Shown: in pieces, positions 1 to 5,882 of the stretch
Layout of the letters: each line of letters starts with the position of its first letter
Position numbering within the stretch: the first letter of the stretch is position 1
Source: JACAEY01 sp049700155
GTDB taxonomy: Bacteria; Nitrospirota; Thermodesulfovibrionia; Thermodesulfovibrionales; SM23-35
Reading direction: 5' to 3'
Assembly: GCA_049700155.1 (NCBI GenBank)
Contig: JBNAVX010000103.1
Coordinates: 1 to 8,657 of the forward strand
Length of the DNA stretch: 8,657 nt
Made by a program: the position numbers and the translations under genes
Notes under the pieces: model-generated
Database searches by the model: none
The model's input: the letters and a program-made list of their open reading frames with translations, nothing else
What the model was told of the DNA's origin: nothing

Positions 1-18
1 CCCCGACTAAAGTCGGGG
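1..18. repeat. Perfect GC-rich hairpin at possible IS right end
   Basis: CCCCGACT and AGTCGGGG are exact inverted repeats separated by AA, giving at least a 7-bp stem with a small loop. The hairpin is much more GC-rich than its surroundings. It lies at the end of the tnpB-like remnant, where IS200/IS605 elements carry the subterminal hairpin recognised by the Y1 transposase. It could alternatively be an intrinsic terminator, but no T-run is visible before the window edge on the minus strand. Confidence 0.55.
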
Positions 19-100
19 AGCTTCACTCATAAATTTATGAATTAAGTGGGCTAAGTATTGAGATTGCTTCCTCCCGAAACAAGTCTTGGGTCGCATTAAC
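1..100 (-). mobile_element. Probable IS200/IS605-family (TnpB-type) 3' end remnant
   Basis: Read on the minus strand, a short open frame (about 100 down to a TAA at 35-37) encodes VNATQDLFREEAISILSPLN plus S. It resembles the variable C-terminal tail of IS605/IS1341 TnpB proteins, which often carry an NACGD-like motif followed by an EA-containing segment. After the stop come a 14-bp palindrome (27-40), a GAAGCTC stretch and a perfect GC-rich hairpin (1-18). That order of tnpB tail, short spacer and terminal hairpin is typical of the right end of IS200/IS605 elements, and it overlaps the place where TnpB guide (omega) RNAs are made. The body of tnpB should continue to higher coordinates, but the frame is closed by TAG at 104-106 and a tRNA promoter and tRNA follow. 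Only the end survives. The family call rests on remembered tail patterns, so it is moderate. Confidence 0.42.
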
Positions 101-134
101 TTTCTATCGGCAAATTTGGGAAAATTCCAAATTA

Positions 135-163
135 TTGATTTTTTTCCTTAAAACTTAGATAAT
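135..163 (+). promoter_or_regulatory. Sigma70-type promoter for tRNA-Val
   Basis: TTGATT (135-140) and GATAAT (158-163) are separated by exactly 17 bases. The expected transcription start is near 170, about 8 bases before the mature 5' end of the tRNA at 178. Spacing, match quality and position all fit a dedicated tRNA promoter. Confidence 0.6.
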
Positions 164-177
164 AATTTTAACTTTAC

Positions 178-253
178 GGGCGGATAGCTCAGATGGGAGA
201 GCGCAGCCCTTACAAGGCTGAGGTCACAGGTTCGATCCCTGTTCCGCCTACCA
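178..253 (+). tRNA. tRNA-Val (anticodon UAC)
   Basis: A complete cloverleaf can be folded. The acceptor stem is GGGCGGA with TCCGCCT (first pair is a G-U wobble). The D stem is GCTC/GAGC (187-190 with 199-202). The anticodon stem is CAGCC/GGCTG (204-208 with 216-220) around loop CTTACAA. The T arm is ACAGG-TTCGATC-CCTGT (226-242). The anticodon TAC at 211-213 reads GUA and related valine codons. Discriminator A250 is followed by a genome-encoded CCA (251-253). No intrinsic terminator is evident downstream. The gene runs against all protein genes in the window and is flanked on both sides by decayed sequence. Confidence 0.95.
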
Positions 254-337
254 TAATTCTTCTTCCCTTATCCCATAATATTCAACTACTGCTTTTACTA
301 CGTCTTCAATCTTTAAGATGGTAAAAAGTGCCAGTAT
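248..337 (-). pseudogene. Decayed fragment, DnaA/RAYT-like C-terminal helix
   Basis: On the minus strand a short frame encodes LKIEDVVKAVVEYYGIREEE followed by LW and TAG at 248-250. The pattern 'IEDVVKAVxEYYGIREEEL' resembles the DNA-binding helix region of DnaA domain IV, and the similar C-terminal module of REP-associated (Y1-type) transposases. There is no start codon, and the frame stops inside the last bases of the tRNA. It therefore looks like a fragment truncated at the tRNA 3' end. The assignment comes from a short motif only. Between this fragment and 404 I see only another very short minus-strand frame (365-407), containing IKKMVRLRED. Confidence 0.3.
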
Positions 338-404
338 TATTTTTATTTTTTGGTTAATATGTATTTAATCTTCCCGAAGTCTAACCATCTTTTTTATATT
401 CGGT

Positions 405-589
405 TCAGGAGCCTAACTTTTTAATAAACTCTTCAGCTGTTTTTATTGCTGATTTTACTTCTCTATTGCCTCTTTATATAAACCTGTTTCTTCATAGTAA
501 TAACCAAGAGCAAACCAATGCTCTGGTGTCTTTTTATAATCCTCAATTACAGTATCTTTCAAAGCTATGACCTTTGCCTTTCTGAAACC
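405..589 (-). pseudogene. Frameshifted TPR-like protein remnant
   Basis: On the minus strand, one frame (about 589 down to TAA at 455-457) encodes a segment containing PEHWFALGYYYEETGLYKEA. This matches one tetratricopeptide repeat, with W, L-G, Y, G and A at canonical positions. It ends prematurely. Restoring one G near 461-464 (ATAGAG-AAGTA to ATAGAGGAAGTA) joins it to EVKSAIKTAEEFIKKLGS and a TGA at 405-407, giving a natural C-terminus. Upstream, the frame is closed by TGA (590-592), with another short frame containing LSRLDDEVSERQ beyond it, so more damage is likely. The remnant lies about 40 bases after the HEPN-like gene on the same strand and may once have been its operon partner. Its C-terminal helix resembles the end of that gene. 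The original function is unknown. Confidence 0.45.
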
Positions 590-627
590 TCATCGTCCAA
601 TCTGGATAAAGCAGGTTGTTTTATTAC

Positions 628-1005
628 TTACTTATTAATTTTCTCTATAAAAGCCCTTGCTGCCCTTATGGCATCCCTAACCATATCTACATCGTAAATA
701 AGACCTCTATAGTAACCTGCGATGTGAAGGGCATCATACAGTTTCTCGAACTCCCTCATAAGTTTCCCATTATGAATTGCTATATACTTCTGCAATGCCT
801 TTCTATATGCATCTACTGATTTTGGAAGCTCCTTCTTAGTCAAACCCTTCTTTAGTAGACACTCATTTATCGACTCCAAAACGGCTAAATAGGCTATTGC
901 CATTGCTTCCCTGACAGGCTTGATATCAATATAAGTATTATCTTCTATGCGAGCAGATTTCAATATCTCCTTAGCGTTCTGTAAGTATCTCAGTGATTCT
1001 TTCAT
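628..1005 (-). CDS. Small helical HEPN-like / DUF5618-like protein
   Basis: This 125-residue, probably all-alpha, basic protein is of unknown function. Its start YLQNAKEIL, the helix AMAIAYLAVLESINECLLKKG (about 34-54), a central KALQKYIAIHNGKL segment and a final DAIRAARAFIEKI helix give the four-helix look of HEPN-type proteins. It resembles small proteins annotated DUF5618. The canonical HEPN nuclease motif (R, 4-6 residues, H) is not evident: R68 to H78 is too far apart. RNase activity should therefore not be assumed. The ATG is preceded by a good ribosome site (AGGGAG, about 5 bases away) and a candidate promoter. It is separated from aroE by about 200 bases and is followed by a decayed TPR-like frame. 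HEPN proteins are often toxin or nucleotidyltransferase partners, but no partner gene is visible, so a toxin role is speculation. Confidence 0.62.
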   Translation of the reverse strand: MKESLRYLQNAKEILKSARIEDNTYIDIKPVREAMAIAYLAVLESINECLLKKGLTKKELPKSVDAYRKALQKYIAIHNGKLMREFEKLYDALHIAGYYRGLIYDVDMVRDAIRAARAFIEKINK

Positions 1006-1030
1006 TTAAACTCCCTTACATCTGCTTAAA

Positions 1031-1058
1031 ATCTAACATAATCTTCTCAAAAATTCAA
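1031..1058 (-). promoter_or_regulatory. Candidate promoter of the HEPN-like gene
   Basis: On the minus strand TTGAAT (1053-1058) and TTAGAT (1031-1036) are 16 bases apart. The predicted start is near 1024, leaving a short leader that contains the AGGGAG ribosome site before the ATG at 1005. Both boxes are imperfect in AT-rich DNA, so this is tentative. Confidence 0.3.
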
Positions 1059-1152
1059 AATATTCTGGCTGGATAATTAAAAAATTGAGACCAGATAATA
1101 GGTGTGAGAGACTTTAAATTTAAGGCTTGCTGCTTTACCATAATCCCCCGAG

Positions 1153-1185
1153 AAAAAACGGAATAGACCCTAAGATATCACCGTT
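1153..1185 (-). terminator. Probable intrinsic terminator after aroE
   Basis: On the minus strand AACGG-t-GATA pairs with TATT-CCGTT (nine pairs including one G-U, with one bulged T) around a 10-base loop. A T-rich tract follows, covering 1153-1158. It begins about 18 bases after the aroE stop, where the long minus-strand gene run ends. The stem is only moderately GC-rich, so termination may be partial. Confidence 0.4.
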
Positions 1186-1203
1186 AAAGGAGTTCATAAT
1201 CTG

Positions 1204-2022
1204 TCAAGAAAGACGGAGAGCTTTTCTCATTATGTCAACTGGCGGGGTAACTCCTGTCCATAATTCAAAAGCAAATACTCCTTGCCAGAGTAACATTCCG
1301 ATCCCATTCAGTATTACACATCCCTTTTTTGCAGATTCTTTTAAAAGACGAGTATCTTTGTAAATAAGGTCGCAGACTATCTGGTCTGACCTTAGCAACT
1401 CTGTATCAAGTGGTAAAGGGTCTTCTTCTTTCAAACCAAGAGGAGTAGCATTTATAATTATATTAAAATTATCAATATTTGAAATATTATCAACAATAGA
1501 AATATTACTAAAGATATTTTGAAAATCCTCTACAATCTTTTCCGCCTTTTTTCTTTCAATATCAAATAAGCATACCTTTTTAGCTTCTTTACACAGGTAA
1601 TAACTTAAAGCCCTTGATGCACCTCCTGCACCTACTATTAATACTTCTTTACCTTCAACAGAAATTCCACATTCATAAAGAGATTGCATGAACCCTTTGC
1701 CATCTGTGTTATATCCTTTAAGCCATCCTTTATAATTCACTATAGTATTAACAGCACCTATAATAGTTGCCTCCCTATCAATCTCATCGAGAAAGGCTAA
1801 AACTTTCTCTTTATGCGGGATAGTCACATTCACTCCTGCAAGATTCAGTGCCTTAATAGCCAAAACAGCTTCTCTTAAAAAATCAGGATGAACTAAGAAT
1901 GTAATATAGCAATAATCAAGCCCGATCGCTTCAAAGGCTGCATTGTGCATTGCAGGAGAAAGAGAGTGTTCAACAGGATATCCAAAGAGTCCTGTTATCT
2001 TTGTCTTTCCAGAAATCTTCAT
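1204..2022 (-). CDS. aroE: Shikimate dehydrogenase
   Basis: This enzyme reversibly reduces 3-dehydroshikimate to shikimate, in the cytoplasm, in the chorismate pathway to aromatic amino acids. The 272-residue length is normal. Visible motifs are the substrate-binding SLS (20-22), NVTIPHKE with catalytic Lys71, GAVNT with Asn92, YNTDG with catalytic Asp107, the Rossmann GAGGASRA (131-138), NATPLG and the C-terminal NGIGMLLWQG. The cofactor loop reads FDIERKK. Asp154, Ile155 and Glu156 replace the Asn-Arg-Thr that binds the NADP 2'-phosphate in E. coli AroE, suggesting NAD preference (inference). The ATG lies 5 bases after the DUF512 gene stop, and its ribosome site AGAGG is formed by the last Arg-Gly codons of that gene. 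It appears to be the last gene of the pgsA-DUF512-aroE block, with a terminator just downstream. Confidence 0.95.
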   Translation of the reverse strand: MKISGKTKITGLFGYPVEHSLSPAMHNAAFEAIGLDYCYITFLVHPDFLREAVLAIKALNLAGVNVTIPHKEKVLAFLDEIDREATIIGAVNTIVNYKGWLKGYNTDGKGFMQSLYECGISVEGKEVLIVGAGGASRALSYYLCKEAKKVCLFDIERKKAEKIVEDFQNIFSNISIVDNISNIDNFNIIINATPLGLKEEDPLPLDTELLRSDQIVCDLIYKDTRLLKESAKKGCVILNGIGMLLWQGVFAFELWTGVTPPVDIMRKALRLS

Positions 2023-2027
2023 CTTAA

Positions 2028-3320
2028 CTAACCTCTAATTATACCTTCTATCAACCCCTCAGGAGTTGAAGCAATCTTTTTTACTGGAATCTTGAGTGCA
2101 TCTTCCATATCTTTCAGTTTTATATCATCAAGGAATATATCATCATTCTCCATTAATACTACATCTGGGATTAATATTGTATCGTAACTTTCTACTCTGT
2201 CCAGAAGCGCTCTTATAATATCTTTTCCTGTCAATAGTCCGGTAACAGTAACAGTCTCTCCAAAAAATCTGTTTTCTACAGGGATTATATCTATACTTAT
2301 ACCCCATCTCTCAAGATATCTAATAAACTTTTTTAAGAATGGATAGAAAGACATACCTGTAAATGAGAGGAATCTCTTTTTATGTTTCGGTAATTTCATA
2401 AGCTGGATTTTCTTAGCACTGTTCATGAAATATTGAACCATTCCAACACCATTTTCTATCTGAGGGAAATTTCCATAATCTTTAAATGGCGGGAATGGTA
2501 ATTCTGCCTTAATATATAATTCATCTGCGCCAAAAACAATTGGTTCGCCATGTCTCTTTTTAAACCTTTTTTGAAAAGTATGAATTATTTTGATGGCATC
2601 GATCGCATCTTTCTTCTCAACAGGTTTAATGGCATGTTTTCTATATTTAGTGAGTCCAACTGGGACTACTGCAATCGATAAAATATATGGATAAAAGCTG
2701 TGCAAATCACTGATGGTCTTATATAGTTCTTTACCATCATTATAGCCAGGGCATAAGACAATCTGTGTGTGAAACCTGATCTTGTTATCTACAAATATTT
2801 TTAGTTCCTTTAAGATGTCTGGAGCATCTAAATTTCCAATTAGTTTATTACGAAGTGCAATGTTCGTTGAGTGAACAGAAACATATAGCGGACTCAATCT
2901 CTGTTCGATAATACGTTTCCTGTCTTCATCTTTAAGATTTGTTAAAGTGATGTAGTTGCCATAAAGAAAAGATAACCTGTAATCGTCATCTTTTACATAT
3001 AAAGTTTTCCTGAGTCCTTTTGGAAGCTGGTTTACAAAACAGAATATACAGTTGTTTTTGCAAATTATAGGTCTTACTGTTTTAAAAATAGCTCCAAATT
3101 CGTCCCCTTCTTTTCTTTTGACCTTTAGATAAATATTTTTACCATTTCTCTTTATCTCCATTTCAACACAGGTATCAGAACCATAGAACATAAAATCAAT
3201 AGGGTCTCTCAAATTATGGGAATTGATAGATAAAATGATATCACCGGGAAGAAGCCCTAATTTTTCAGCCTGACCCCCTGAACAGATATGCTCTATCTCT
3301 AATCCCTTTTTAGAATGCAT
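2028..3320 (-). CDS. PDZ / radical-SAM-like / DUF512 protein
   Basis: This 430-residue protein has three parts. An N-terminal PDZ-like domain (about 8-68) has the AEKLGLLPGDIILSINSH pattern. A radical-SAM-type centre carries Cys87-x3-Cys91-x2-Cys94 followed by FVNQLPKGLR, then DDDYRLSF, TLTNL and a TQIVLCPGYNDG segment. A C-terminal DUF512 domain includes FTGMSFYPF and the TVTGLLTG region. The family is widespread in Clostridia, Cyanobacteria and Nitrospirota-like bacteria and is annotated as a putative Fe-S oxidoreductase (the TIGR03279 type). Its substrate is not known to me. It is presumably cytoplasmic, since no signal peptide or membrane segment is visible. The ATG overlaps the end of pgsA by 11 bases and lacks a strong ribosome site nearby, so translation is probably coupled to pgsA. 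aroE follows after 5 bases. Confidence 0.9.
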   Translation of the reverse strand: MHSKKGLEIEHICSGGQAEKLGLLPGDIILSINSHNLRDPIDFMFYGSDTCVEMEIKRNGKNIYLKVKRKEGDEFGAIFKTVRPIICKNNCIFCFVNQLPKGLRKTLYVKDDDYRLSFLYGNYITLTNLKDEDRKRIIEQRLSPLYVSVHSTNIALRNKLIGNLDAPDILKELKIFVDNKIRFHTQIVLCPGYNDGKELYKTISDLHSFYPYILSIAVVPVGLTKYRKHAIKPVEKKDAIDAIKIIHTFQKRFKKRHGEPIVFGADELYIKAELPFPPFKDYGNFPQIENGVGMVQYFMNSAKKIQLMKLPKHKKRFLSFTGMSFYPFLKKFIRYLERWGISIDIIPVENRFFGETVTVTGLLTGKDIIRALLDRVESYDTILIPDVVLMENDDIFLDDIKLKDMEDALKIPVKKIASTPEGLIEGIIRG

Positions 3321-3849
3321 GTGACAGTTTTAGACCTCTATAGATATAATGCAGACCAGAGATTATTGTAAAAACTGCTGTTATCCATTGAAATACAGCA
3401 TATACTGAAGGTAGCAAGAAGAAATTGAGATTTAAAAGTACATATACAACAAAAATACTCTGGATCCATATTGTTGTTTTCCCCAAAGGCGATGGCTCAA
3501 CATTTGATTTGCCTGTAACAACATAAAGTAGAAACCATCCAGTAATAACTATTGTATCCCTGCTTATCACTATTATTGCAAGCCATTTCGGGGTCAAACC
3601 ATATGTGGAAAGTACTATAAAAGATGTTACTATGAGAAACTTGTCAGCAAGTGGGTCAAGAAACATACCTAAAACCGTCTTCTGATTTTTAAGACGCGCA
3701 AGAAGACCGTCAAAGATGTCTGTAAGTGCTGCGGTTACAAAAAGATAAAGGGCATAGTCATAACGTTTATATATTATAGCTATTACAAATACAGGGATGA
3801 TGATGATTCTGGTTATTGTAAGGGTATTGGGTATATTAAATGCTTCCAT
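3310..3849 (-). CDS. pgsA: CDP-diacylglycerol-glycerol-3-phosphate 3-phosphatidyltransferase
   Basis: This integral membrane enzyme transfers the phosphatidyl group from CDP-diacylglycerol to glycerol-3-phosphate, the committed step to phosphatidylglycerol. The CDP-alcohol phosphatidyltransferase signature is perfect: Asp44, Asp47-Gly48, Ala51-Arg52, eight residues, Gly61, Asp65 and Asp69, within DIFDGLLAR and GMFLDPLADK. It begins with the family-typical NIPNTLTITRI, and several hydrophobic helices follow. I place the start at the ATG at 3849 (179 residues, a normal length). It has an AGGTAGAG ribosome-like sequence upstream and the correct family N-terminus. The open frame extends to 3951, but those 34 extra residues are atypical and would overlap the proposed promoter at 3886-3913. 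A related CDP-alcohol transferase (for example serine or inositol type) is possible, but PgsA fits best. The stop overlaps the DUF512 gene start. Confidence 0.9.
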   Translation of the reverse strand: MEAFNIPNTLTITRIIIIPVFVIAIIYKRYDYALYLFVTAALTDIFDGLLARLKNQKTVLGMFLDPLADKFLIVTSFIVLSTYGLTPKWLAIIVISRDTIVITGWFLLYVVTGKSNVEPSPLGKTTIWIQSIFVVYVLLNLNFFLLPSVYAVFQWITAVFTIISGLHYIYRGLKLSHAF

Positions 3850-3885
3850 ATTTAACTCTACCTGAAAAAAATTTATAAATAAGCA

Positions 3886-3913
3886 GTTATAGCAAAAGCA
3901 ATAATTTTTCCAA
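3886..3913 (-). promoter_or_regulatory. Candidate promoter for pgsA-DUF512-aroE
   Basis: On the minus strand TTGGAA (3908-3913) is followed after 16 bases by TATAAC (3886-3891), a five-of-six match to the -10 consensus. It lies in the 143-base gap between the TPR gene and pgsA, about 37-64 bases before the chosen pgsA start. It supports the shorter start at 3849, and it suggests that this block can be transcribed independently of rpe. Confidence 0.45.
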
Positions 3914-3992
3914 AAATGCTTATATAAATAAGGAACTCTACAGTCTATCAATAAACTTGATTATATAATAGTTTTAGTATCTACAATTCTAT

Positions 3993-5120
3993 TTAAGGTA
4001 TATTAAAAGGCAATCCATCAAAATTTATTCTCAATCCAAGCCTTTCATAACATTTATTATCTATCTTTTTAAATAATCCTTTATTTTCTAATTGTTTTCT
4101 TTTAATAGCTGAAATATTTTTTAACAGATAAGATAGTATTATTCCTGCATGGCATTTTTCTATACTATAACCATTTTGTATTGAATCATAAAATGCCTCT
4201 TTCAAAACTTTTATTGCATTCGTCTTATTATCTTGAATAAAGTCTATTTCTCCAAGTGACAGTTTGCAATATATGATACCCCTTGGATCTTTTGTTTTTT
4301 TAAACAATAACACAGCCTTTCTAAAATTATCTTGAGCCTTTTTATACTTTCCCATCATTTTATATGTTGAACCCATACCCCAGAGAGTATATGAATAACT
4401 AACTATGTCACCAATCTTTTGATAAAGTCTGGTTGCTTTTGAAAAATGTAAAAGAGCCTTTTTATAATTATTTAACATTCTGAAAGCATTTCCCATACCG
4501 CAGTGGGAATATGCCAGCCCAAATATATCATTAGTTTTCGAAAACAGCTTATTAGCAGCAGTATAGTATTTGAGTGAGTCTTCAAAAAGTCCTGCTACCC
4601 TCGATGCTCCACCGAGTCCACAAAGGCAATATCCTATTCCTTCCCTATCTTTAAGGGTCTTATATATTTCGAGAGCTTTCTTGAAAGCTTTTATCGCATC
4701 TTTTATATCTCCCTTTATTCTTAAGGCTCCCCCTTCTGCCCACAATGAAAAGGCAATGCCTTCTTTGTCACCTTGACTTATGTAATTTTTTTTAGATTCA
4801 TATATGAGCCTTAGAGATTCTTTCCACTTACCCTGTGCCCTTAGAGATAGACCAAGACCTATTTTTGCATCTAAAATATACGTCTTTTCTTTACTTTTCT
4901 TTGCAAACTCTATCGCTTTTGAATAACTTTTTACAGCGAGGTCGTAGTTTCCCATCATCCTGTAAATATCTCCTATTGAAAGTAAACATCGCAACATTCC
5001 ATCTGTATGTAATATTCTTCTATATTTTTGAAAAGCCTTTTTGAAAAGTCTTAGAGACTGAGAATAGAGTGATCTTACTTTTAATGTCTCTGCCTGCTCA
5101 ATAAGTCTCTCAATCTCCAA
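3993..5120 (-). CDS. TPR-repeat protein with 40-residue periodicity
   Basis: This 375-residue protein is built almost entirely of tetratricopeptide repeats and is probably a helical scaffold for protein-protein binding. A glycine recurs exactly every 40 residues (50, 90, 130, 170, 210, 250, 290), usually within a GxG or GG context. Arg or Lys follows at +4 (54, 94, 134, 174, 214, 254), with a second glycine at +7 in most repeats and Ala or Ser at +12. This is the 40-residue TPR class, longer than the classical 34. No signal peptide or membrane helix is visible, so it is likely cytoplasmic. The start is TTG at 5118-5120, overlapping the rpe stop by 11 bases; the next Met is residue 42, inside the repeats, so TTG is preferred. 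Co-transcription with rpe is likely. The binding partner is unknown, and nothing in the sequence links it to pentose metabolism. Confidence 0.85.
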   Translation of the reverse strand: MEIERLIEQAETLKVRSLYSQSLRLFKKAFQKYRRILHTDGMLRCLLSIGDIYRMMGNYDLAVKSYSKAIEFAKKSKEKTYILDAKIGLGLSLRAQGKWKESLRLIYESKKNYISQGDKEGIAFSLWAEGGALRIKGDIKDAIKAFKKALEIYKTLKDREGIGYCLCGLGGASRVAGLFEDSLKYYTAANKLFSKTNDIFGLAYSHCGMGNAFRMLNNYKKALLHFSKATRLYQKIGDIVSYSYTLWGMGSTYKMMGKYKKAQDNFRKAVLLFKKTKDPRGIIYCKLSLGEIDFIQDNKTNAIKVLKEAFYDSIQNGYSIEKCHAGIILSYLLKNISAIKRKQLENKGLFKKIDNKCYERLGLRINFDGLPFNIP

Positions 5121-5766
5121 GACGTTCTCTTAACTTTTTGAGAATTGTTTTATAGTCAGTGGAATTATAGAAAGCAGAGCCCATAACAAGTATATCAGCA
5201 CCTGCAGACGCCACATCATGGGCATTCTCAAGGTTTATACCTCCATCAACTTCTATAAGAACTGCCAGATCTTTTTCTGATACAAATCTTTTCAAGTCTC
5301 TAATCTTTCCAAGTGTATGTGGTATAAACTGTTGCCCCCCGAAGCCGGGATTCACAGACATCAGAAGGGCGAGATCAACATATGGCAAAATATATTTTAA
5401 GTTACAGATAGATGTAGCAGGATTTAAAGAAACACCTGCTTTTATACCACCTTCTTTAATCCTCTGTATAGTCCTGTGGAGGTGTACCGATGCCTCTAAA
5501 TGGACCGTGATATAATCAGCTCCAGCCTTCATAAAATCTTTAAGATACATATCAGAGTTTTCAATCATCAAATGGACATCGAGTGGAAGAGAAGTAATCT
5601 TCCGTATTGATTCAACAATAGAAGGACCGATGGTAATATTGGGGACGAAATGCCCATCCATGATATCTATATGAATCATATCTGCCCCGGCTTCCTCAGT
5701 AGCCTTTATTTCTTCACCGAGTTTTAGAAAATTAGCAGATAATATAGAAGGTGCAATCTTAACCAT
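5110..5766 (-). CDS. rpe: Ribulose-phosphate 3-epimerase
   Basis: This cytoplasmic TIM-barrel enzyme interconverts D-ribulose 5-phosphate and D-xylulose 5-phosphate in the pentose phosphate and Calvin pathways. At 218 residues it is of normal length. It begins with the family signature KIAPSILSANF. The metal ligands His32, Asp34 (in HIDIMDG), His65 (in HLMIEN) and Asp174 (in VDGGI) are all present, and Asp34 and Asp174 are also the acid/base pair. SVNPGFGGQ (137-145) is the phosphate and substrate loop. The ATG at 5766 has a good AGGAG ribosome site about 5 bases upstream and a strong promoter at 5792-5820. The TPR gene start overlaps its end by 11 bases. The position downstream of def-fmt and a PASTA protein recalls the Firmicutes priA-def-fmt-...-prkC-rsgA-rpe cluster. 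Confidence 0.97.
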   Translation of the reverse strand: MVKIAPSILSANFLKLGEEIKATEEAGADMIHIDIMDGHFVPNITIGPSIVESIRKITSLPLDVHLMIENSDMYLKDFMKAGADYITVHLEASVHLHRTIQRIKEGGIKAGVSLNPATSICNLKYILPYVDLALLMSVNPGFGGQQFIPHTLGKIRDLKRFVSEKDLAVLIEVDGGINLENAHDVASAGADILVMGSAFYNSTDYKTILKKLRERLGD

Positions 5767-5791
5767 TTTTTCTCCTGAATTAAGAGCTTAA

Positions 5792-5820
5792 TTTATGCCT
5801 TATTGGCGAAGTTTTGTCAA
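5792..5820 (-). promoter_or_regulatory. Strong sigma70-type promoter for rpe-TPR
   Basis: On the minus strand a perfect -35 box TTGACA (5815-5820) is followed after exactly 17 bases by CATAAA (5792-5797), a four-of-six -10 match. The predicted start near 5785 gives a leader of about 20 bases containing the AGGAG ribosome site of rpe. It lies in the 116-base gap after the PASTA gene. I see no convincing terminator in that gap, so read-through from upstream may add to expression. Confidence 0.6.
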
Positions 5821-5882
5821 GAAATATCTGCATAAAATAAGCATAAATAACTAATAATCGAATGCCAGATAAACCACGTAAC

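Noticed and set aside
1..630. CRISPR array or direct-repeat cluster in the left accessory region
   Set aside because: No regularly spaced repeats were found; only the terminal hairpin and one 14-bp palindrome are present.
616..819. Plus-strand open frame of 67 codons
   Set aside because: It is antisense to the HEPN-like gene, which has a ribosome site and a coherent helical protein; the plus-strand product looks random.
1127..1363. Plus-strand open frame of 78 codons
   Set aside because: It lies opposite the well-supported 3' end of aroE and the terminator region, with no recognisable domain or ribosome site.
3850..3951. 34-residue N-terminal extension of pgsA
   Set aside because: The family N-terminus begins at the ATG at 3849. 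The extension is Cys/Phe/Tyr-rich, without homology-like pattern, and overlaps a good promoter.
4570..5044. Two plus-strand open frames opposite the TPR gene
   Set aside because: Both are shadows of the TPR repeats; their low-complexity Ser/Pro or Leu/Phe content follows from the opposite-strand codons.
5767..5882. Possible riboswitch or terminator between the PASTA gene and rpe
   Set aside because: No stable GC-rich hairpin with T-run and no known aptamer pattern is visible. A promoter explains the gap.
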